From Bordetella genomosp. 4 (GTDB taxonomy: Bacteria > Pseudomonadota > Gammaproteobacteria > Burkholderiales > Burkholderiaceae_B): a DNA stretch of 64,000 nt. Of the stretch, positions 8,797 to 17,334 are shown piece by piece (position 1 is the first letter of the stretch; every line of letters begins with the position of its first letter). The DNA lies in NCBI RefSeq assembly GCF_002261185.1, contig NZ_NEVQ01000001.1:248001-312000 (forward strand), read 5' to 3'. Position numbers and translations under genes: made by a program. The notes under the pieces are model-generated. The model made no database searches and was not told the origin of the DNA. It saw only the letters and a program-made list of their open reading frames with translations.

Positions 8797-9162
8797 GAAT
8801 AGTCAAGTGTGATCTAAATAGGCCTATATTCTCTGCGATTGCTGAGATTTAGGAGCAAATTAGGCCCGATATAGGCAAATTTGCAAATCTACAATGAACT
8901 TTCCAATGTTCATCCATTATTCGCAATATTTCATCTGCGAAAAAAACATATCAATTTGTAATTTAAAAGACGGTGAAAATGTATCGATTGATATGAAAAA
9001 TGGAGGGGGGTGAGGCCGTTATGACACGGCGTGATTGGCGTTGATCGCCGGAAATGGACCGTTCCATCGCGACGGCGCATCTTGCGCCCTGCGGGGGCGC
9101 AATAAGCTCGGATGTTGCTAAAACGCTACGTTTACGCTGCAAGTACTAGCAGGGTAAACAAT

Positions 9163-9193
9163 AAAAAACCCGCCAGGCACTTGCGGCCGCGGG
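9163..9193 (-). terminator. Rho-independent terminator of tRNA-Thr
   Basis: On the minus strand, CCCGC (9193-9189) and GCGGG (9173-9169) form a GC stem around a ~15-nt loop and are followed directly by six T (9168-9163). It lies 33 nt past the tRNA 3' end and is oriented to end that transcript. Confidence 0.7.
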
Positions 9194-9225
9194 CTGTGTG
9201 GACGTGCTGGCACAGGATTGGACTG

Positions 9226-9301
9226 TGGTGCCGGTGAAAGGAATCGAACCCTCGACCTTCTCATTACAAGTGAGCTGCTCTACCAACTGAGCTACACCGG
9301 C
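9226..9301 (-). tRNA. tRNA-Thr (anticodon UGU)
   Basis: 76-nt cloverleaf on the minus strand. The acceptor stem GCCGGTG pairs with CACCGGC, followed by discriminator A and an encoded CCA. The D arm contains AGCTCAGTTGGTAGAGC, the anticodon loop is CTTGTAA giving UGU (decoding ACA, and by wobble other Thr codons), and the T arm contains GGTTCGATTCC. A TACAAT -10-like element lies at 9348-9343 upstream, and a terminator follows. An apparent reading frame across it on the opposite strand is a shadow. Confidence 0.97.
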
Positions 9302-9428
9302 AGACGCGCCGCCATGGCAGGCATGGCGGGCGAAGGGTTTGCATTGTATAGGAAACTCGGAGCATGCATGTGCCCGCCCCGCATTTCCACCGGCAAATTC
9401 GAAGAATTTACCGATAACGAACGACGTG

Positions 9429-9878
9429 CTACTTGACGATGGTCAGGCGGGGACGTTTGGGTTCGTCATCATCGCCGTCGCTACCGTCGGCCGGGGCGGG
9501 TTCGCCCGGTTCGACGTCCGTGGCATCGGCAGGTACGGCGGCATCATCTGCGCTGGGAGCCTCGTAGGGCTGGACTTCGAAGCCCATGCCTGCACCTGTT
9601 TCACGCGCGTAGATCGCACTGACGGCAGCCACGGGTACCCAGACGTTTTCCGCAACGCCGCTGAAGCGGGCTTGGAATTCGATGAATTCGTTGCCCAGCA
9701 CCAGTTTGTTGGTGGCCAGCGTGCCCACGTTGAGCGTGATCTGCCCATCGCGAACATGCGCCATAGGCACCCGGGTATGCTCGTCGACTTGCACGGTGAT
9801 GTACGGCGTATAGCCGTTGTCGGTGCACCATTCGTGCAAGGCGCGCAACAGATACGGTTTGGTGGAAGTTTCACCCAT
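9429..9878 (-). CDS. sspB: ClpXP protease specificity-enhancing factor SspB
   Basis: 149 aa. The N-terminal ~105 residues form the SspB substrate-binding domain (STKPYLLRALHEWC, GYTPYITVQVDEHTRVPM, LNVGTLATNKLVLGNEFIEFQARFSG), an Sm-like dimeric fold that binds ssrA-tagged proteins. An acidic, flexible linker rich in Asp/Glu/Pro/Ala follows (about 110-138), then a basic C-terminal tail PRLTIVK, the ClpX-binding module. The adaptor delivers tmRNA-tagged proteins to ClpXP. It lies 17 nt after sspA and is presumably cotranscribed, the conserved sspAB arrangement. All functional parts are present. Confidence 0.96.
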   Translation of the reverse strand: MGETSTKPYLLRALHEWCTDNGYTPYITVQVDEHTRVPMAHVRDGQITLNVGTLATNKLVLGNEFIEFQARFSGVAENVWVPVAAVSAIYARETGAGMGFEVQPYEAPSADDAAVPADATDVEPGEPAPADGSDGDDDEPKRPRLTIVK

Positions 9879-9895
9879 CGTACACAGCCCTCCGC

Positions 9896-10507
9896 TTAGC
9901 GACGCATCACTTTTTCAGAAGGCGTCAGTGCCTCGATGTAGGCGGGACGCGAGAAGATGCGTTCGGCGTACTTTTGCAGCGGCGCGGCGTTCTTGGGCAG
10001 CTCGATGCCGTAGTGATCCAGGCGCCACAGCAAGGGGGCAACTGCCACGTCCAGCATGGAGAACTCTTCGCCGAGCATGTACTTGTTTTTCAACAGCAGC
10101 GGGGCCAACTGAGCCAGGCGGTCGCGGATGGCCTGGCGAGCGGCGGCCAGTTTCTTTTCGTCGGGCTTGCTGCTGCGGTCTTCCAAGGTGGAGACGTGCA
10201 CGAACAGCTCTTTTTCGAAGTTGTACAGGAACAGGCGGGTGCGCGCGCGCATGACGGGGTCGGCCGGCATCAATTGCGGGTGCGGGAAACGCTCGTCGAT
10301 GTATTCGTTGATGATGTTGGACTCGTACAGCACCAGGTCACGCTCGACCAGGATGGGCACCTGGCCATACGGGTTCATGACAGAGATGTCTTCGGGTTTG
10401 TTGTACAGGTCGATGTCGCGGATTTCGAAATCCATTCCTTTTTCGAAGAGCACAAAGCGGCAGCGTTGCGAAAAAGGGCAGGTGGTTCCGGAATAGAGCA
10501 CCATCAT
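9896..10507 (-). CDS. sspA: Stringent starvation protein A (GST-fold RNA polymerase-associated protein)
   Basis: 203 aa with glutathione-transferase architecture. The N-terminal thioredoxin-like domain (MMVLYSGTTCPFSQRCRFVLFEKGMDFEIRDID is the start region; NPYGQVPILVERDLVLYESNIINEYIDERFPHP follows) and an all-helical C-terminal domain (EEFSMLDVAVAPLLWRLDHYGIELP). SspA binds RNA polymerase and acts as a transcriptional co-factor under starvation and acid stress; it lacks GST activity in studied members. ATG at 10507; a second Met follows immediately. It is separated from the upstream petABC operon by a terminator, so the sspAB promoter probably lies in 10508-10530. The next gene is sspB. Confidence 0.95.
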   Translation of the reverse strand: MMVLYSGTTCPFSQRCRFVLFEKGMDFEIRDIDLYNKPEDISVMNPYGQVPILVERDLVLYESNIINEYIDERFPHPQLMPADPVMRARTRLFLYNFEKELFVHVSTLEDRSSKPDEKKLAAARQAIRDRLAQLAPLLLKNKYMLGEEFSMLDVAVAPLLWRLDHYGIELPKNAAPLQKYAERIFSRPAYIEALTPSEKVMRR

Positions 10508-10531
10508 GGCGGTGAGTCCTTGTATGAAAAG

Positions 10532-10569
10532 CGAAAGGCCAGCGCCGCTAATCTAGCAAACGCTGGCCC
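10532..10569 (-). terminator. Rho-independent terminator after petC
   Basis: On the minus strand GGCCAGCG (10569-10562) and CGCTGGCC (10545-10538) form a perfect 8-bp stem followed by a T-rich tail (TTTCGCTTTT). It lies between petC and sspA and would end the bc1 operon. Confidence 0.7.
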
Positions 10570-10667
10570 CGATTACCAGGGTGGGGCGGGCGGACAGCAG
10601 CCCGATCGGGATTAGGTTGCCGGCCCCGAAGTGTATTGCATAGTCCAGCTGTCCGGTGGGGCTAACT

Positions 10668-11504
10668 TCAGCGAACGTGTTTCCAATAGGAAGCGTTCAG
10701 ACGCCAAGCCACCAGCAGGAACAGGCCCAGGAACAACAGCACCCAGACCCCTAATTGCTTGCGGAACAACTGTTGGGGTTCGGCCATCCAGGACAAAAAC
10801 GCGGTCAGATCGGCCACATCATTGTCGTAGCTAGCCACTTTGGCAGGGTCCAGAGCCTTGAACTTAGCCTCAAGTGTAGCGTGTCCGTGGAAATTCGCGA
10901 CTGGCTCGGTCTTGACCTGGGCGTAACCCTGGCTGTCGTAGGTGGTGGTGACGCGTTCCCAGCCGCCGCCCGAGACCTCATGCATGGCCACGGTGGTGAG
11001 CTCGCGCGGGCCTTGCAGTTCCCAGAGGACGTGCGGCATCCCTACGTTGGGAAAGACCAGGTTGTTCCAGCCGGTGGCCCGGGCGGTGTCCCGGTAGAAC
11101 GTGCGCAGATAGGTATAGATGTAATCGGCGCCGGTGGGACCCGCGTTGATCGATTTGGCGCGGGCAATGACGGACAAGTCTGGCGGCGTGGTGCCGAACC
11201 ATTTTTTGGCGTCCTGCGGCGTCATGGCGACATGCATCAGATCGCCGACTTTTTCGCCGGTAAACAGCAGGTTTTCCTTGATCTGCTCGTCGGTCAGGCC
11301 GATGTCTTGCAGTTTGTTGTAGCGCATGGAGGATGCGCTGTGGCAGTTCAGACAGTAGTTGACGAACAGCTTGGCGCCATTTTGCAGGGCGGCCACGTCG
11401 TTGACGCGGTTAGGGGCGGTTTCCAGGGGATAGCCGCCCTCGGCGGCGTAGGCGCCAGTGCACGCGAACATCAACGCGACAGCACCAATCAGCTTCTTGA
11501 TCAT
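10668..11504 (-). CDS. petC: Ubiquinol-cytochrome c reductase, cytochrome c1 subunit
   Basis: 278 aa from the ATG at 11504, chosen because GGA lies 6 nt upstream; ATGs at 11510 and further up are possible but the latter runs into petB. A signal peptide (MIKKLIGAVALMFACTGAYA) is followed by the heme c site CLNCH with the typical SASSMRYNKL, then PPDLSVIARAK and NVGMPHVLWELQG characteristic of cytochrome c1, and a single C-terminal membrane anchor (LGVWVLLFLGLFLLVAW). It passes electrons from the Rieske protein to soluble cytochrome c, or to the caa3 oxidase encoded at 54.8-58.9 kb. Third gene of petABC, with a terminator downstream. Confidence 0.96.
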   Translation of the reverse strand: MIKKLIGAVALMFACTGAYAAEGGYPLETAPNRVNDVAALQNGAKLFVNYCLNCHSASSMRYNKLQDIGLTDEQIKENLLFTGEKVGDLMHVAMTPQDAKKWFGTTPPDLSVIARAKSINAGPTGADYIYTYLRTFYRDTARATGWNNLVFPNVGMPHVLWELQGPRELTTVAMHEVSGGGWERVTTTYDSQGYAQVKTEPVANFHGHATLEAKFKALDPAKVASYDNDVADLTAFLSWMAEPQQLFRKQLGVWVLLFLGLFLLVAWRLNASYWKHVR

Positions 11505-11529
11505 GGTCATTCCGTTTTCGGTTCGTGGG

Positions 11530-12918
11530 TCAATGGGCATGGAACGTCACGCGGTCGGGCACGGGCTTGAACGTCCCTAACCGGCTCCAGACCGGCATCA
11601 AGAAGAAAAAGCCCAGATAGATCAGCGTGCCGATTTGCGACATGAGGTTGTACACGTCGTTGGGCGGTTGCGTACCCAGGAAACCCAGCACCAGGAAGTT
11701 GACGATGAAGATGCCGTAGAACCATTTATGCCACGTGGGGCGATAACGGATGGATTTGACGGGGGAATGATCCAGCCACGGCAGGAAGAACAGGATGACG
11801 ACCGCACCGCCCATGGCGACGACGCCCCAGAATTTGGCGTCGATCACGCGCAGCAGGACGGCGACGATGATCAGCACGGCGGGGATGGCAATGCGCAGGA
11901 TGCCTTTCAGGCTGCTCTTGAACAGCAACGCGATCGCGCCCAGGACAGCGGCGCCGGCCAGGATCCAGGTGAATTCGGCCGTGGTGGCGCGCAGCATCGA
12001 GTAGAACGGCGTGAAATACCACACGGGCGCGATGTGCGGCGGCGTCTTGAGCGGGTCGGCAGGGATGAAGTTGTTGTATTCCAGGAAATACCCGCCCATT
12101 TCCGGCGCAAAGAACACAATCGCTGCGAAGACGATCAGGAAGCCGGCGACCCCCATGATGTCGTGCACGGTGTAGAACGGATGGAACGGAATGGCGTCCT
12201 TCGGTCGGCCATATTTGTCTTTCGGACCCTGCTTGACCTCGACGCCGTCGGGGTTGTTGGAGCCGACTTCGTGCAGCGCGACCAAGTGCGCAGCGACCAG
12301 GCCAATCAGCACGAGCGGAATGGCGATGACGTGGAACGAGAAGAAGCGGTTCAGCGTGGCGTCGGACACGACATAGTCGCCGCGGATCCAGATCGACAGT
12401 TCAGGGCCGATGAACGGAATGGCCGAGAACAGGTTCACGATCACCTGAGCGCCCCAGTAGGACATCTGGCCCCAGGGCAGCAGATAGCCGAAGAAGGCTT
12501 CGCCCATCAGACACAGAAAGATGGCGACGCCAAAGATCCAGACCAGTTCCCGCGGCTTGCGATAGGAGCCATAAAACAGCCCTCGCAGCATGTGCAGATA
12601 GACGACGACAAAGAACATCGAGGCCCCTGTCGAGTGCATGTAGCGCACCAGCCATCCCCACGGAACCTCGCGCATGATGTATTCAACCGACTGGAATGCG
12701 CGTTCGGCGTCGGGCTTGTAATGCATGACGAGGAAGATGCCGGTGACGATCTGGATGACCAGCACCAGCAGGGCCAGGGACCCGAAGAAATACCAGAAAT
12801 TGAAGTTCTTGGGCGCGTAGTATTCGGAAAGATGCGCCTTCCAGGTTGAGGTTACCGGAAAGCGCCGGTCCAGCCAGCCCAGCAGCCCTGTTGTCTCGAC
12901 GGTTTTTTCGCCAGCCAT
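11530..12918 (-). CDS. petB: Ubiquinol-cytochrome c reductase, cytochrome b subunit
   Basis: 462 aa integral membrane protein with eight or more hydrophobic segments. Diagnostic features are GWLVRYMHSTGASMFFVVVY and the second b-heme region FFSFHVIAIPLVLIGLVAAH, providing paired His ligands for hemes bL and bH; the Qo-site loop is KTPPHIAPVWYF, and PEMGGYFLEYNNFIPADP precedes it. The quinol-oxidising motif is PDW-like in the family. At about 460 aa it is the long, unsplit proteobacterial form. The ATG at 12918 has an AGGAGC-type site upstream. It lies between petA (64 nt) and petC in the bc1 operon. Confidence 0.97.
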   Translation of the reverse strand: MAGEKTVETTGLLGWLDRRFPVTSTWKAHLSEYYAPKNFNFWYFFGSLALLVLVIQIVTGIFLVMHYKPDAERAFQSVEYIMREVPWGWLVRYMHSTGASMFFVVVYLHMLRGLFYGSYRKPRELVWIFGVAIFLCLMGEAFFGYLLPWGQMSYWGAQVIVNLFSAIPFIGPELSIWIRGDYVVSDATLNRFFSFHVIAIPLVLIGLVAAHLVALHEVGSNNPDGVEVKQGPKDKYGRPKDAIPFHPFYTVHDIMGVAGFLIVFAAIVFFAPEMGGYFLEYNNFIPADPLKTPPHIAPVWYFTPFYSMLRATTAEFTWILAGAAVLGAIALLFKSSLKGILRIAIPAVLIIVAVLLRVIDAKFWGVVAMGGAVVILFFLPWLDHSPVKSIRYRPTWHKWFYGIFIVNFLVLGFLGTQPPNDVYNLMSQIGTLIYLGFFFLMPVWSRLGTFKPVPDRVTFHAH

Positions 12919-12982
12919 GAATGGCTCCTTCTATACGAGGCGTATTTTGCTAAGGTCGGGGTAAAGCCGCGCGCAGCGCGCG

Positions 12983-13624
12983 TCAGGCCTTGTTGTCTTC
13001 GTCAACCCCGACGATGATGCGGGTGTCGCTCAGGTATTGATATGGCGGAACTTCGAGGTTATCGGGCGCGGGTTTGTTTTTGTACACGCGACCGGCCAGA
13101 TCGAAGGTCGAGCCGTGGCAGGGGCACAGAAAGCCGCCTTCCCAGGATGCAGGCAGGCCGCCGCCGCCACCGGTTTCGAAGTGCGCAGTGGGAGAACAGC
13201 CCAGATGGGTACAGATGCCCACACAGACGAACAGATCGGGTTTGCGAGACCGGTCTTCGTTTTTGGCGTATTCCGGCGTGAAGCCCGGACGCTCGGAATT
13301 GGGGTCCGCGAGATAAGGGTCTTGTTTTTTGATGCCGGCGAGCTGGGCATCGCTGCGGCGCAGGATCCAGACCGGTTTGCCGCGCCATTCGACAGTGCGC
13401 ATTTGACCAGGGGCCAGATCGGCAACGTCGACTTCGACGGGGGCGCCCGCAGCGCGGGCTTTTTCGGATGGGGCAAAGGTACTAACTAATGGAATGGCGG
13501 TCGCTACACCGGCCACACCACCCACCGCACAGGCCGTGGTGACCCAGAAGCGGCGAGAAGGATCTGGTGGCAGGTTGGGATCAACCGCACCATCTTCGTC
13601 ATGCAACAGCGTATCCTGACTCAT
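12983..13624 (-). CDS. petA: Ubiquinol-cytochrome c reductase, Rieske iron-sulfur subunit
   Basis: 213 aa from the ATG at 13624, which has AAGGA seven bases upstream; an upstream in-frame start would add eight residues. The N-terminal region carries one membrane helix (FWVTTACAVGGVAGVATAIPLV), which in this family acts as an uncleaved, often Tat-dependent anchor. The two cluster-binding loops are CTHLGC and CPCHGS, giving the two Cys and two His for the [2Fe-2S] cluster. It is the first gene of petABC; a TATACA -10-like element lies about 40 nt upstream of the start. Confidence 0.97.
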   Translation of the reverse strand: MSQDTLLHDEDGAVDPNLPPDPSRRFWVTTACAVGGVAGVATAIPLVSTFAPSEKARAAGAPVEVDVADLAPGQMRTVEWRGKPVWILRRSDAQLAGIKKQDPYLADPNSERPGFTPEYAKNEDRSRKPDLFVCVGICTHLGCSPTAHFETGGGGGLPASWEGGFLCPCHGSTFDLAGRVYKNKPAPDNLEVPPYQYLSDTRIIVGVDEDNKA

Positions 13625-13703
13625 CTTCCCATCCTTATTGATGCGCATGCATTACCTGTATAGCATCAGGATTCACGCACGCAGCACCTGTTGTGTGAAA
13701 CAT

Positions 13704-13732
13704 GTAACAGTGTCGCAACCGCTTATTATAGC
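13704..13732 (+). promoter_or_regulatory. Candidate promoter of mscL
   Basis: GTAACA (13704-13709) and TATAGC (13727-13732) are separated by 17 nt, each matching 4 of 6 consensus bases, and lie 40 nt ahead of the mscL start in the region divergent from petA. Confidence 0.4.
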
Positions 13733-13770
13733 GCCTGCCCAGTCACGGGCGAACGACCTAAGGAGTATTC

Positions 13771-14217
13771 ATGAGCAAAGCATCGGGTTTTCTCAAAGAG
13801 TTTCGCGATTTCGCGGTGAAAGGCAATGCGGTTGATCTAGCGATTGGTGTCATCATCGGCGCTGCGTTCGGCAAAATCGTCGACTCGATAGTGAAAGACT
13901 TGATCATGCCGTTGGTGAATTTCATCCTCGGTGGCTCGGTTGATTTTTCCAACAAGTTCCTCGTTTTGTCTATGCCCGAGGGCTACACCGGCCCCATGAC
14001 CTATGCGGATTTGACCAAGGCCGGCGCCAATGTGTTGGCTTGGGGCAACTTCCTGACGATTCTTATCAATTTCATTCTGTTAGCGTTTGTGGTTTTCATT
14101 ATCGTCAAGATGATCAACACGGCACGCCGCAAGCAAGAAGAAGCACCTGCCGCGCCTGAGGCGCCGCCCGAAGATGTGGTGGTGTTGCGCGAAATCCGCG
14201 ATCTGCTGAAGAAGTAG
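13771..14217 (+). CDS. mscL: Large-conductance mechanosensitive channel MscL
   Basis: 148 aa with an AGGAG ribosome site 6 nt before the ATG. It contains the hallmark N-terminal amphipathic helix and first pore helix ([41 protein letters not shown]; signature region about residues 6-45), the periplasmic loop, the second membrane helix ([24 protein letters not shown]), and a cytoplasmic helix ending [11 protein letters not shown]. The homopentamer opens under membrane tension to release solutes on hypo-osmotic shock. It is a single-gene unit divergent from petA, facing the Nif3-like gene. Confidence 0.97.
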   Translation: MSKASGFLKEFRDFAVKGNAVDLAIGVIIGAAFGKIVDSIVKDLIMPLVNFILGGSVDFSNKFLVLSMPEGYTGPMTYADLTKAGANVLAWGNFLTILINFILLAFVVFIIVKMINTARRKQEEAPAAPEAPPEDVVVLREIRDLLKK

Positions 14218-14259
14218 TCCTCGATGATGCTGGTCCACGGCCGGCACCTCGGCTTGGTG

Positions 14260-14295
14260 TGACGCATGCCCCTGGCAGGATAGGGGCGTGCGTCA
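14260..14295. terminator. Hairpin between convergent mscL and Nif3-like genes
   Basis: A 14-bp stem with one G-T pair (arms 14260-14273 and 14282-14295, TGACGCAT/GTGCGTCA outer part) closes an 8-nt loop. There is no U-run on either side, so intrinsic termination is uncertain, but its place between convergent stops fits a bidirectional 3' end or RNA-stabilising hairpin. Confidence 0.5.
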
Positions 14296-14374
14296 TCGTC
14301 CGGGCGGTGGGCGTATGGCGTGGGCAGCCGTCGAGGCCGCATTGCCGCGATAGCTTCGGGCGGCCCGCGTCGAT

Positions 14375-15151
14375 TTAGACCGGGTTGTCGATGTCGATGA
14401 ATTCGACGCGAATGCCGAAGTGTTTTGCCACGGCTTCACCCAATGCCTGGGCGCCATAGCGTTCTGTGGCATGGTGGCCGGCGCCGATAAACCCTGTGCC
14501 GGTTTCGCGCGCCAAGTGATAGGTGGGTTCTGAAGCTTCGCCTGTGATGTAGGCATCCGCGCCGGCATCGATGGCATCGGCCAGCATGCTTTGTGCGCCG
14601 CCCGTGCACCATGCGACGCGGCGCAGCGGCTGGTCGGGATCGCCGATGAGCAGGGGCTGGCGCCCCAGGCGTTGTTGCACGCGCGCTGCCAATGCTCCCA
14701 GTGTGCCCAGGTCTGGCGCATTGCCGAGCCAGATCAGGTCGCCGTGGCCACAAGTAACGGGAGCTCCTGTGTCGTCGCGTTCGGGCGTCAATCCCAGTAC
14801 ACGCGCCAGTTGAGCGTTGTTGCCCCATTCAGGGTGGGCATCTAACGGCAAGTGGTACGCGAACAGGTTGAGATCGTGCGCCAGCATGAGTGCCAACCGG
14901 GTGCGGCGAGTACCGCGTACGCGAGGGTCTTCGTTTTTCCAGAACCAACCATGGTGCACGAGGACCGCATCTGCGTTTCGTTCGATGGCAGCGCGTATGA
15001 GCGCCTCAGAGGCGGTAACTCCGGTGATAATGTGGCCTACGCGCGGCTTGCCTTCGACTTGCAGGCCGTTGGGACAGTAATCTTTGAATCGCGGCGCTTG
15101 CAGCGTGGCATCCAGCCAGGCCGCCAGTTCGCGGGTGTCGATCGTTTTCAT
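14375..15151 (-). CDS. Nif3-like dinuclear metal-centre protein (YbgI family)
   Basis: 258 aa. The metal-site motifs of the family are visible: LVHHGWFW (about residues 80-87), which supplies two His, and [11 protein letters not shown] near the C-terminus with further His and Glu ligands; [10 protein letters not shown] and GVTASEALI are conserved N-terminal blocks. Members form hexameric toroids with two metal ions per subunit. Related enzymes have been called GTP cyclohydrolase type 1-like, but the cellular role is unsettled. The start at 15151 lies only 20 bp from the divergent protease start, so both promoters must overlap the neighbouring genes. Confidence 0.92.
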   Translation of the reverse strand: MKTIDTRELAAWLDATLQAPRFKDYCPNGLQVEGKPRVGHIITGVTASEALIRAAIERNADAVLVHHGWFWKNEDPRVRGTRRTRLALMLAHDLNLFAYHLPLDAHPEWGNNAQLARVLGLTPERDDTGAPVTCGHGDLIWLGNAPDLGTLGALAARVQQRLGRQPLLIGDPDQPLRRVAWCTGGAQSMLADAIDAGADAYITGEASEPTYHLARETGTGFIGAGHHATERYGAQALGEAVAKHFGIRVEFIDIDNPV

Positions 15152-15171
15152 TGCCCTACCTTGTCAGGATT

Positions 15172-16359
15172 ATGCGTCGCTATTGGCTGATATTTGCTCA
15201 GGCCGTCACGGTGTGTCTGGCCATTTTATTCGTCGTGACTACGTTGCGGCCCGATTGGCTGCGTCTGTCGGCGCCTGCACCAGCCTCCGATGCTGCGAGA
15301 CCAAGCGCACCTGCCGCGCCTGTCAGTGGTGCAGGTGTACCTGCCGTCATTGAGCCTGGTGTCTCGTCATACTCCTATGCCGTGTCGCGCGCGACGCCGG
15401 CTGTGGTGAACGTGTACACCAGCAAGCATGTGAATATACCGGTCGTGCCATTGCCCGAGGATCCGATTCTGCGTCAGTTGTTTGGCCAGGTGCCGGGCTT
15501 GAGTCGCCGTCAGGCGTCCACGAGCCTGGGATCCGGCGTGATTGTGAGCAGCGAAGGCTATGTGCTGACGAACTATCACGTGGTCGAGGCAGCCGATGCG
15601 ATCGAAGTGGCGCTGGCCGATGGCCGCGCCGGGACCGCGAAGGTCGTGGGAGCTGACCCGGATACCGATCTGGCTGTGTTGAAACTGGCTGACAACTTGC
15701 GGCCGCTGCCGGTAGCGGTGTTGGCGACCGACCGCAGTCTGCATGTAGGCGACGTGGTGTTGGCGATTGGCAACCCGTTCGGGGTGGGACAGACCACGAC
15801 GCAGGGCATTGTGTCGGCATTGGGCCGTAATGGCCTGGGCATCAATACATACGAGAATTTCATCCAGACCGATGCTGCGATCAACCCTGGCAACTCTGGC
15901 GGTGCGCTGATCGATACACAAGGCAATCTGGTGGGGATCAATGCAGCGATTTATTCCGAGACGGGCGGGTCTCTGGGAATCGGATTTGCGATTCCTGTCG
16001 ATACGGCGCGCAAGATCATGGAAGAAATCATCAAGACGGGCGCGGTACGGCGGGGCTGGCTGGGAATCGAGCCGCAAGACATCACTCCCGATTTGGCACG
16101 CGCCTTCAGTCTGCCGGCCAATACCAAGGGTGTGGTGATTGCCGGGGTGATTCGTGATGGTCCTGCAGGCAAAAGCGGGCTGCGTGTCGGCGATATCGTT
16201 CAGACGGTGGATGATGCCGAGGTGCAGGATACGATGACGCTGCTGCGCTTGATCGCAGCATTACCGCCTGGAGAAAAGGCCACGCTGGGCGTGATGCGCG
16301 GCGGCAAGTTGCGCGATATGTCTGTGACTATCGGGACGCGGCCAACACAACCCCGCTGA
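15172..16359 (+). CDS. Membrane-anchored DegS/DegQ-type serine protease with one PDZ domain
   Basis: 395 aa from the ATG at 15172, preceded by AGGA at five bases; an in-frame TTG at 15151 is less likely. One N-terminal membrane anchor (YWLIFAQAVTVCLAILFVV) is followed by a Pro/Ala-rich linker, the trypsin-like domain and a single C-terminal PDZ domain (about 285-380). The catalytic triad is His136 (NYHVVEAAD), Asp166 (DTDLAVLKL) and Ser242 (NPGNSGGAL), with spacing as in HtrA proteases. One PDZ plus an anchor is the DegS layout, so a role in periplasmic stress sensing or quality control is likely. Substrates cannot be inferred. A strong hairpin follows at 16466-16507. Confidence 0.93.
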   Translation: MRRYWLIFAQAVTVCLAILFVVTTLRPDWLRLSAPAPASDAARPSAPAAPVSGAGVPAVIEPGVSSYSYAVSRATPAVVNVYTSKHVNIPVVPLPEDPILRQLFGQVPGLSRRQASTSLGSGVIVSSEGYVLTNYHVVEAADAIEVALADGRAGTAKVVGADPDTDLAVLKLADNLRPLPVAVLATDRSLHVGDVVLAIGNPFGVGQTTTQGIVSALGRNGLGINTYENFIQTDAAINPGNSGGALIDTQGNLVGINAAIYSETGGSLGIGFAIPVDTARKIMEEIIKTGAVRRGWLGIEPQDITPDLARAFSLPANTKGVVIAGVIRDGPAGKSGLRVGDIVQTVDDAEVQDTMTLLRLIAALPPGEKATLGVMRGGKLRDMSVTIGTRPTQPR

Positions 16360-16465
16360 ATCGGAAGAGTGGGCAGGCCGGCGTCCCCATACGGCATCCG
16401 GGCTGCGCGAGAAATCGGATCCGCGTTCAGCAGATGCCCGGTGTTCCGAGCTGGGCATAAACGAT

Positions 16466-16507
16466 ACTGCCCCCAGGACGGATGCGAATCCAACGTCTGG
16501 GGGCAGT
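16466..16507. terminator. Bidirectional terminator between the protease gene and tatC
   Basis: Perfect 11-bp inverted repeat ACTGCCCCCAG (16466-16476) / CTGGGGGCAGT (16497-16507) with a 20-nt loop, followed on the plus strand by GTTATT. It lies between convergent genes and would end both transcripts, including the very long operon read from the right. Confidence 0.75.
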
Positions 16508-16530
16508 GTTATTGGGGCGTCTAGGTACGG

Positions 16531-17334
16531 TTACCGTTGTTCGGTGAGGCTGCCTGTATCGTCTGAATCGGTGTCTTTGCTGGTGGGTGTGACCATGCGC
16601 GCGACGATCAGGCCGACCTCGTACAGCAGGCACAGCGGGACGGCCAGCATGAACTGACTGACGACGTCGGGCGGGGTGACGACTGCAGCAATGACAAAAG
16701 CCCCGACGACGACGTAGCCGCGCGCGCTGCGCAGTTTGCTCAATTCGACAATGCCGGTCTTGACCAGTAAGACCACGGCAACCGGGACTTCGAACGTGAT
16801 GCCGAATGCCATGAACATCGTCATGACGAAGCTGAGATAGGCTTCGATATCCGGCGCAGGCGTGATGGATTGCGGCGCGAAGGTCGCAATGAAATGAAAG
16901 ACCGTACGAAACACGAAGAAATAGCAAAAGGCCATGCCCAACATGAACAGCAGCGTGCTGGATACGATGAGCGGCAGGGCCAGGCGTTTTTCGTGACGAT
17001 AGAGGCCGGGCGCGACAAAGGCCCAGGCCTGATACAGCACGACCGGCAACGAAATGACAAAGGCCGCCATCAAGGTGACCTTGACTGGCACCATGAACGG
17101 CGTGATGACGCCCGTGGCGATCATGCGTGTGCCTTCGGGCAGCGAAGACAGCATGGGTTGTGCCAAGACGTCGTAAATGACGGAGGCGCCCGGATAGAGA
17201 AACAGCACTACGAAAACGCCGATCACGGTGATGGCGGCCTTCATGAGGCGGCTGCGTAGCTCGACCAGGTGCGAGATAAAGGTTTCTTGCGGCTGATCCT
17301 GGTCCAGCTCGTCGTGCTTGGCGGTCTGAGTCAC
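16531..17334 (-). CDS. tatC: Twin-arginine translocase subunit TatC
   Basis: 267 aa, GTG start overlapping the tatB stop by 4 nt (GTGA). Six membrane segments are discernible. Conserved TatC features are the N-terminal FISHLVELRSRL (signal-recognition region with the conserved Glu), VSLPVVLYQAWAFVAPGLY-like block with FVAPGL and YRHEKR, and FGITFEVPVAVVLL with the buried Glu. TatC recognises the twin-arginine signal and with TatB forms the receptor complex. A hydrophilic C-terminal tail (TSKDTDSDDTG...) follows the last helix. It is the last gene of the long minus-strand operon. Confidence 0.97.
   Translation of the reverse strand: MTQTAKHDELDQDQPQETFISHLVELRSRLMKAAITVIGVFVVLFLYPGASVIYDVLAQPMLSSLPEGTRMIATGVITPFMVPVKVTLMAAFVISLPVVLYQAWAFVAPGLYRHEKRLALPLIVSSTLLFMLGMAFCYFFVFRTVFHFIATFAPQSITPAPDIEAYLSFVMTMFMAFGITFEVPVAVVLLVKTGIVELSKLRSARGYVVVGAFVIAAVVTPPDVVSQFMLAVPLCLLYEVGLIVARMVTPTSKDTDSDDTGSLTEQR

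Larger units (their letters stand above)
8578..9225. other. 648-bp intergenic region upstream of the pilin gene
   Basis: No credible gene is seen. It holds the pilin leader with its palindrome and candidate promoter (8.6-8.8 kb), and a markedly AT-rich stretch (about 8740-9002, with A/T runs such as AAAAAACATATC) in an otherwise GC-rich window, typical of silenced or horizontally acquired fimbrial control regions. A stem-loop follows at 9082-9102 (TTGCGCCC / GGGCGCAA, 5-nt loop), then the tRNA terminator. A run of six G at 9005-9010 is the longest homopolymer of C or G here. Confidence 0.6.

Noticed and set aside
9005-9010. Run of six G upstream of the fimbrial operon as a phase-variation tract
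   Set aside because: Bordetella fim promoters vary through C-tracts of about a dozen or more placed against the -10 element. Six G located ~430 bp from the pilin start and away from the candidate promoter are too short and misplaced.
9218-9436. Plus-strand reading frame across the tRNA-Thr region
   Set aside because: The frame reads the antisense of a perfect tRNA cloverleaf, a classic spurious ORF; no ribosome site or domain.
11635-12849. 404-codon plus-strand frame opposite petB
   Set aside because: Antisense of a fully conserved cytochrome b; composition is typical of antisense shadows (Asp/Gln/His-rich).
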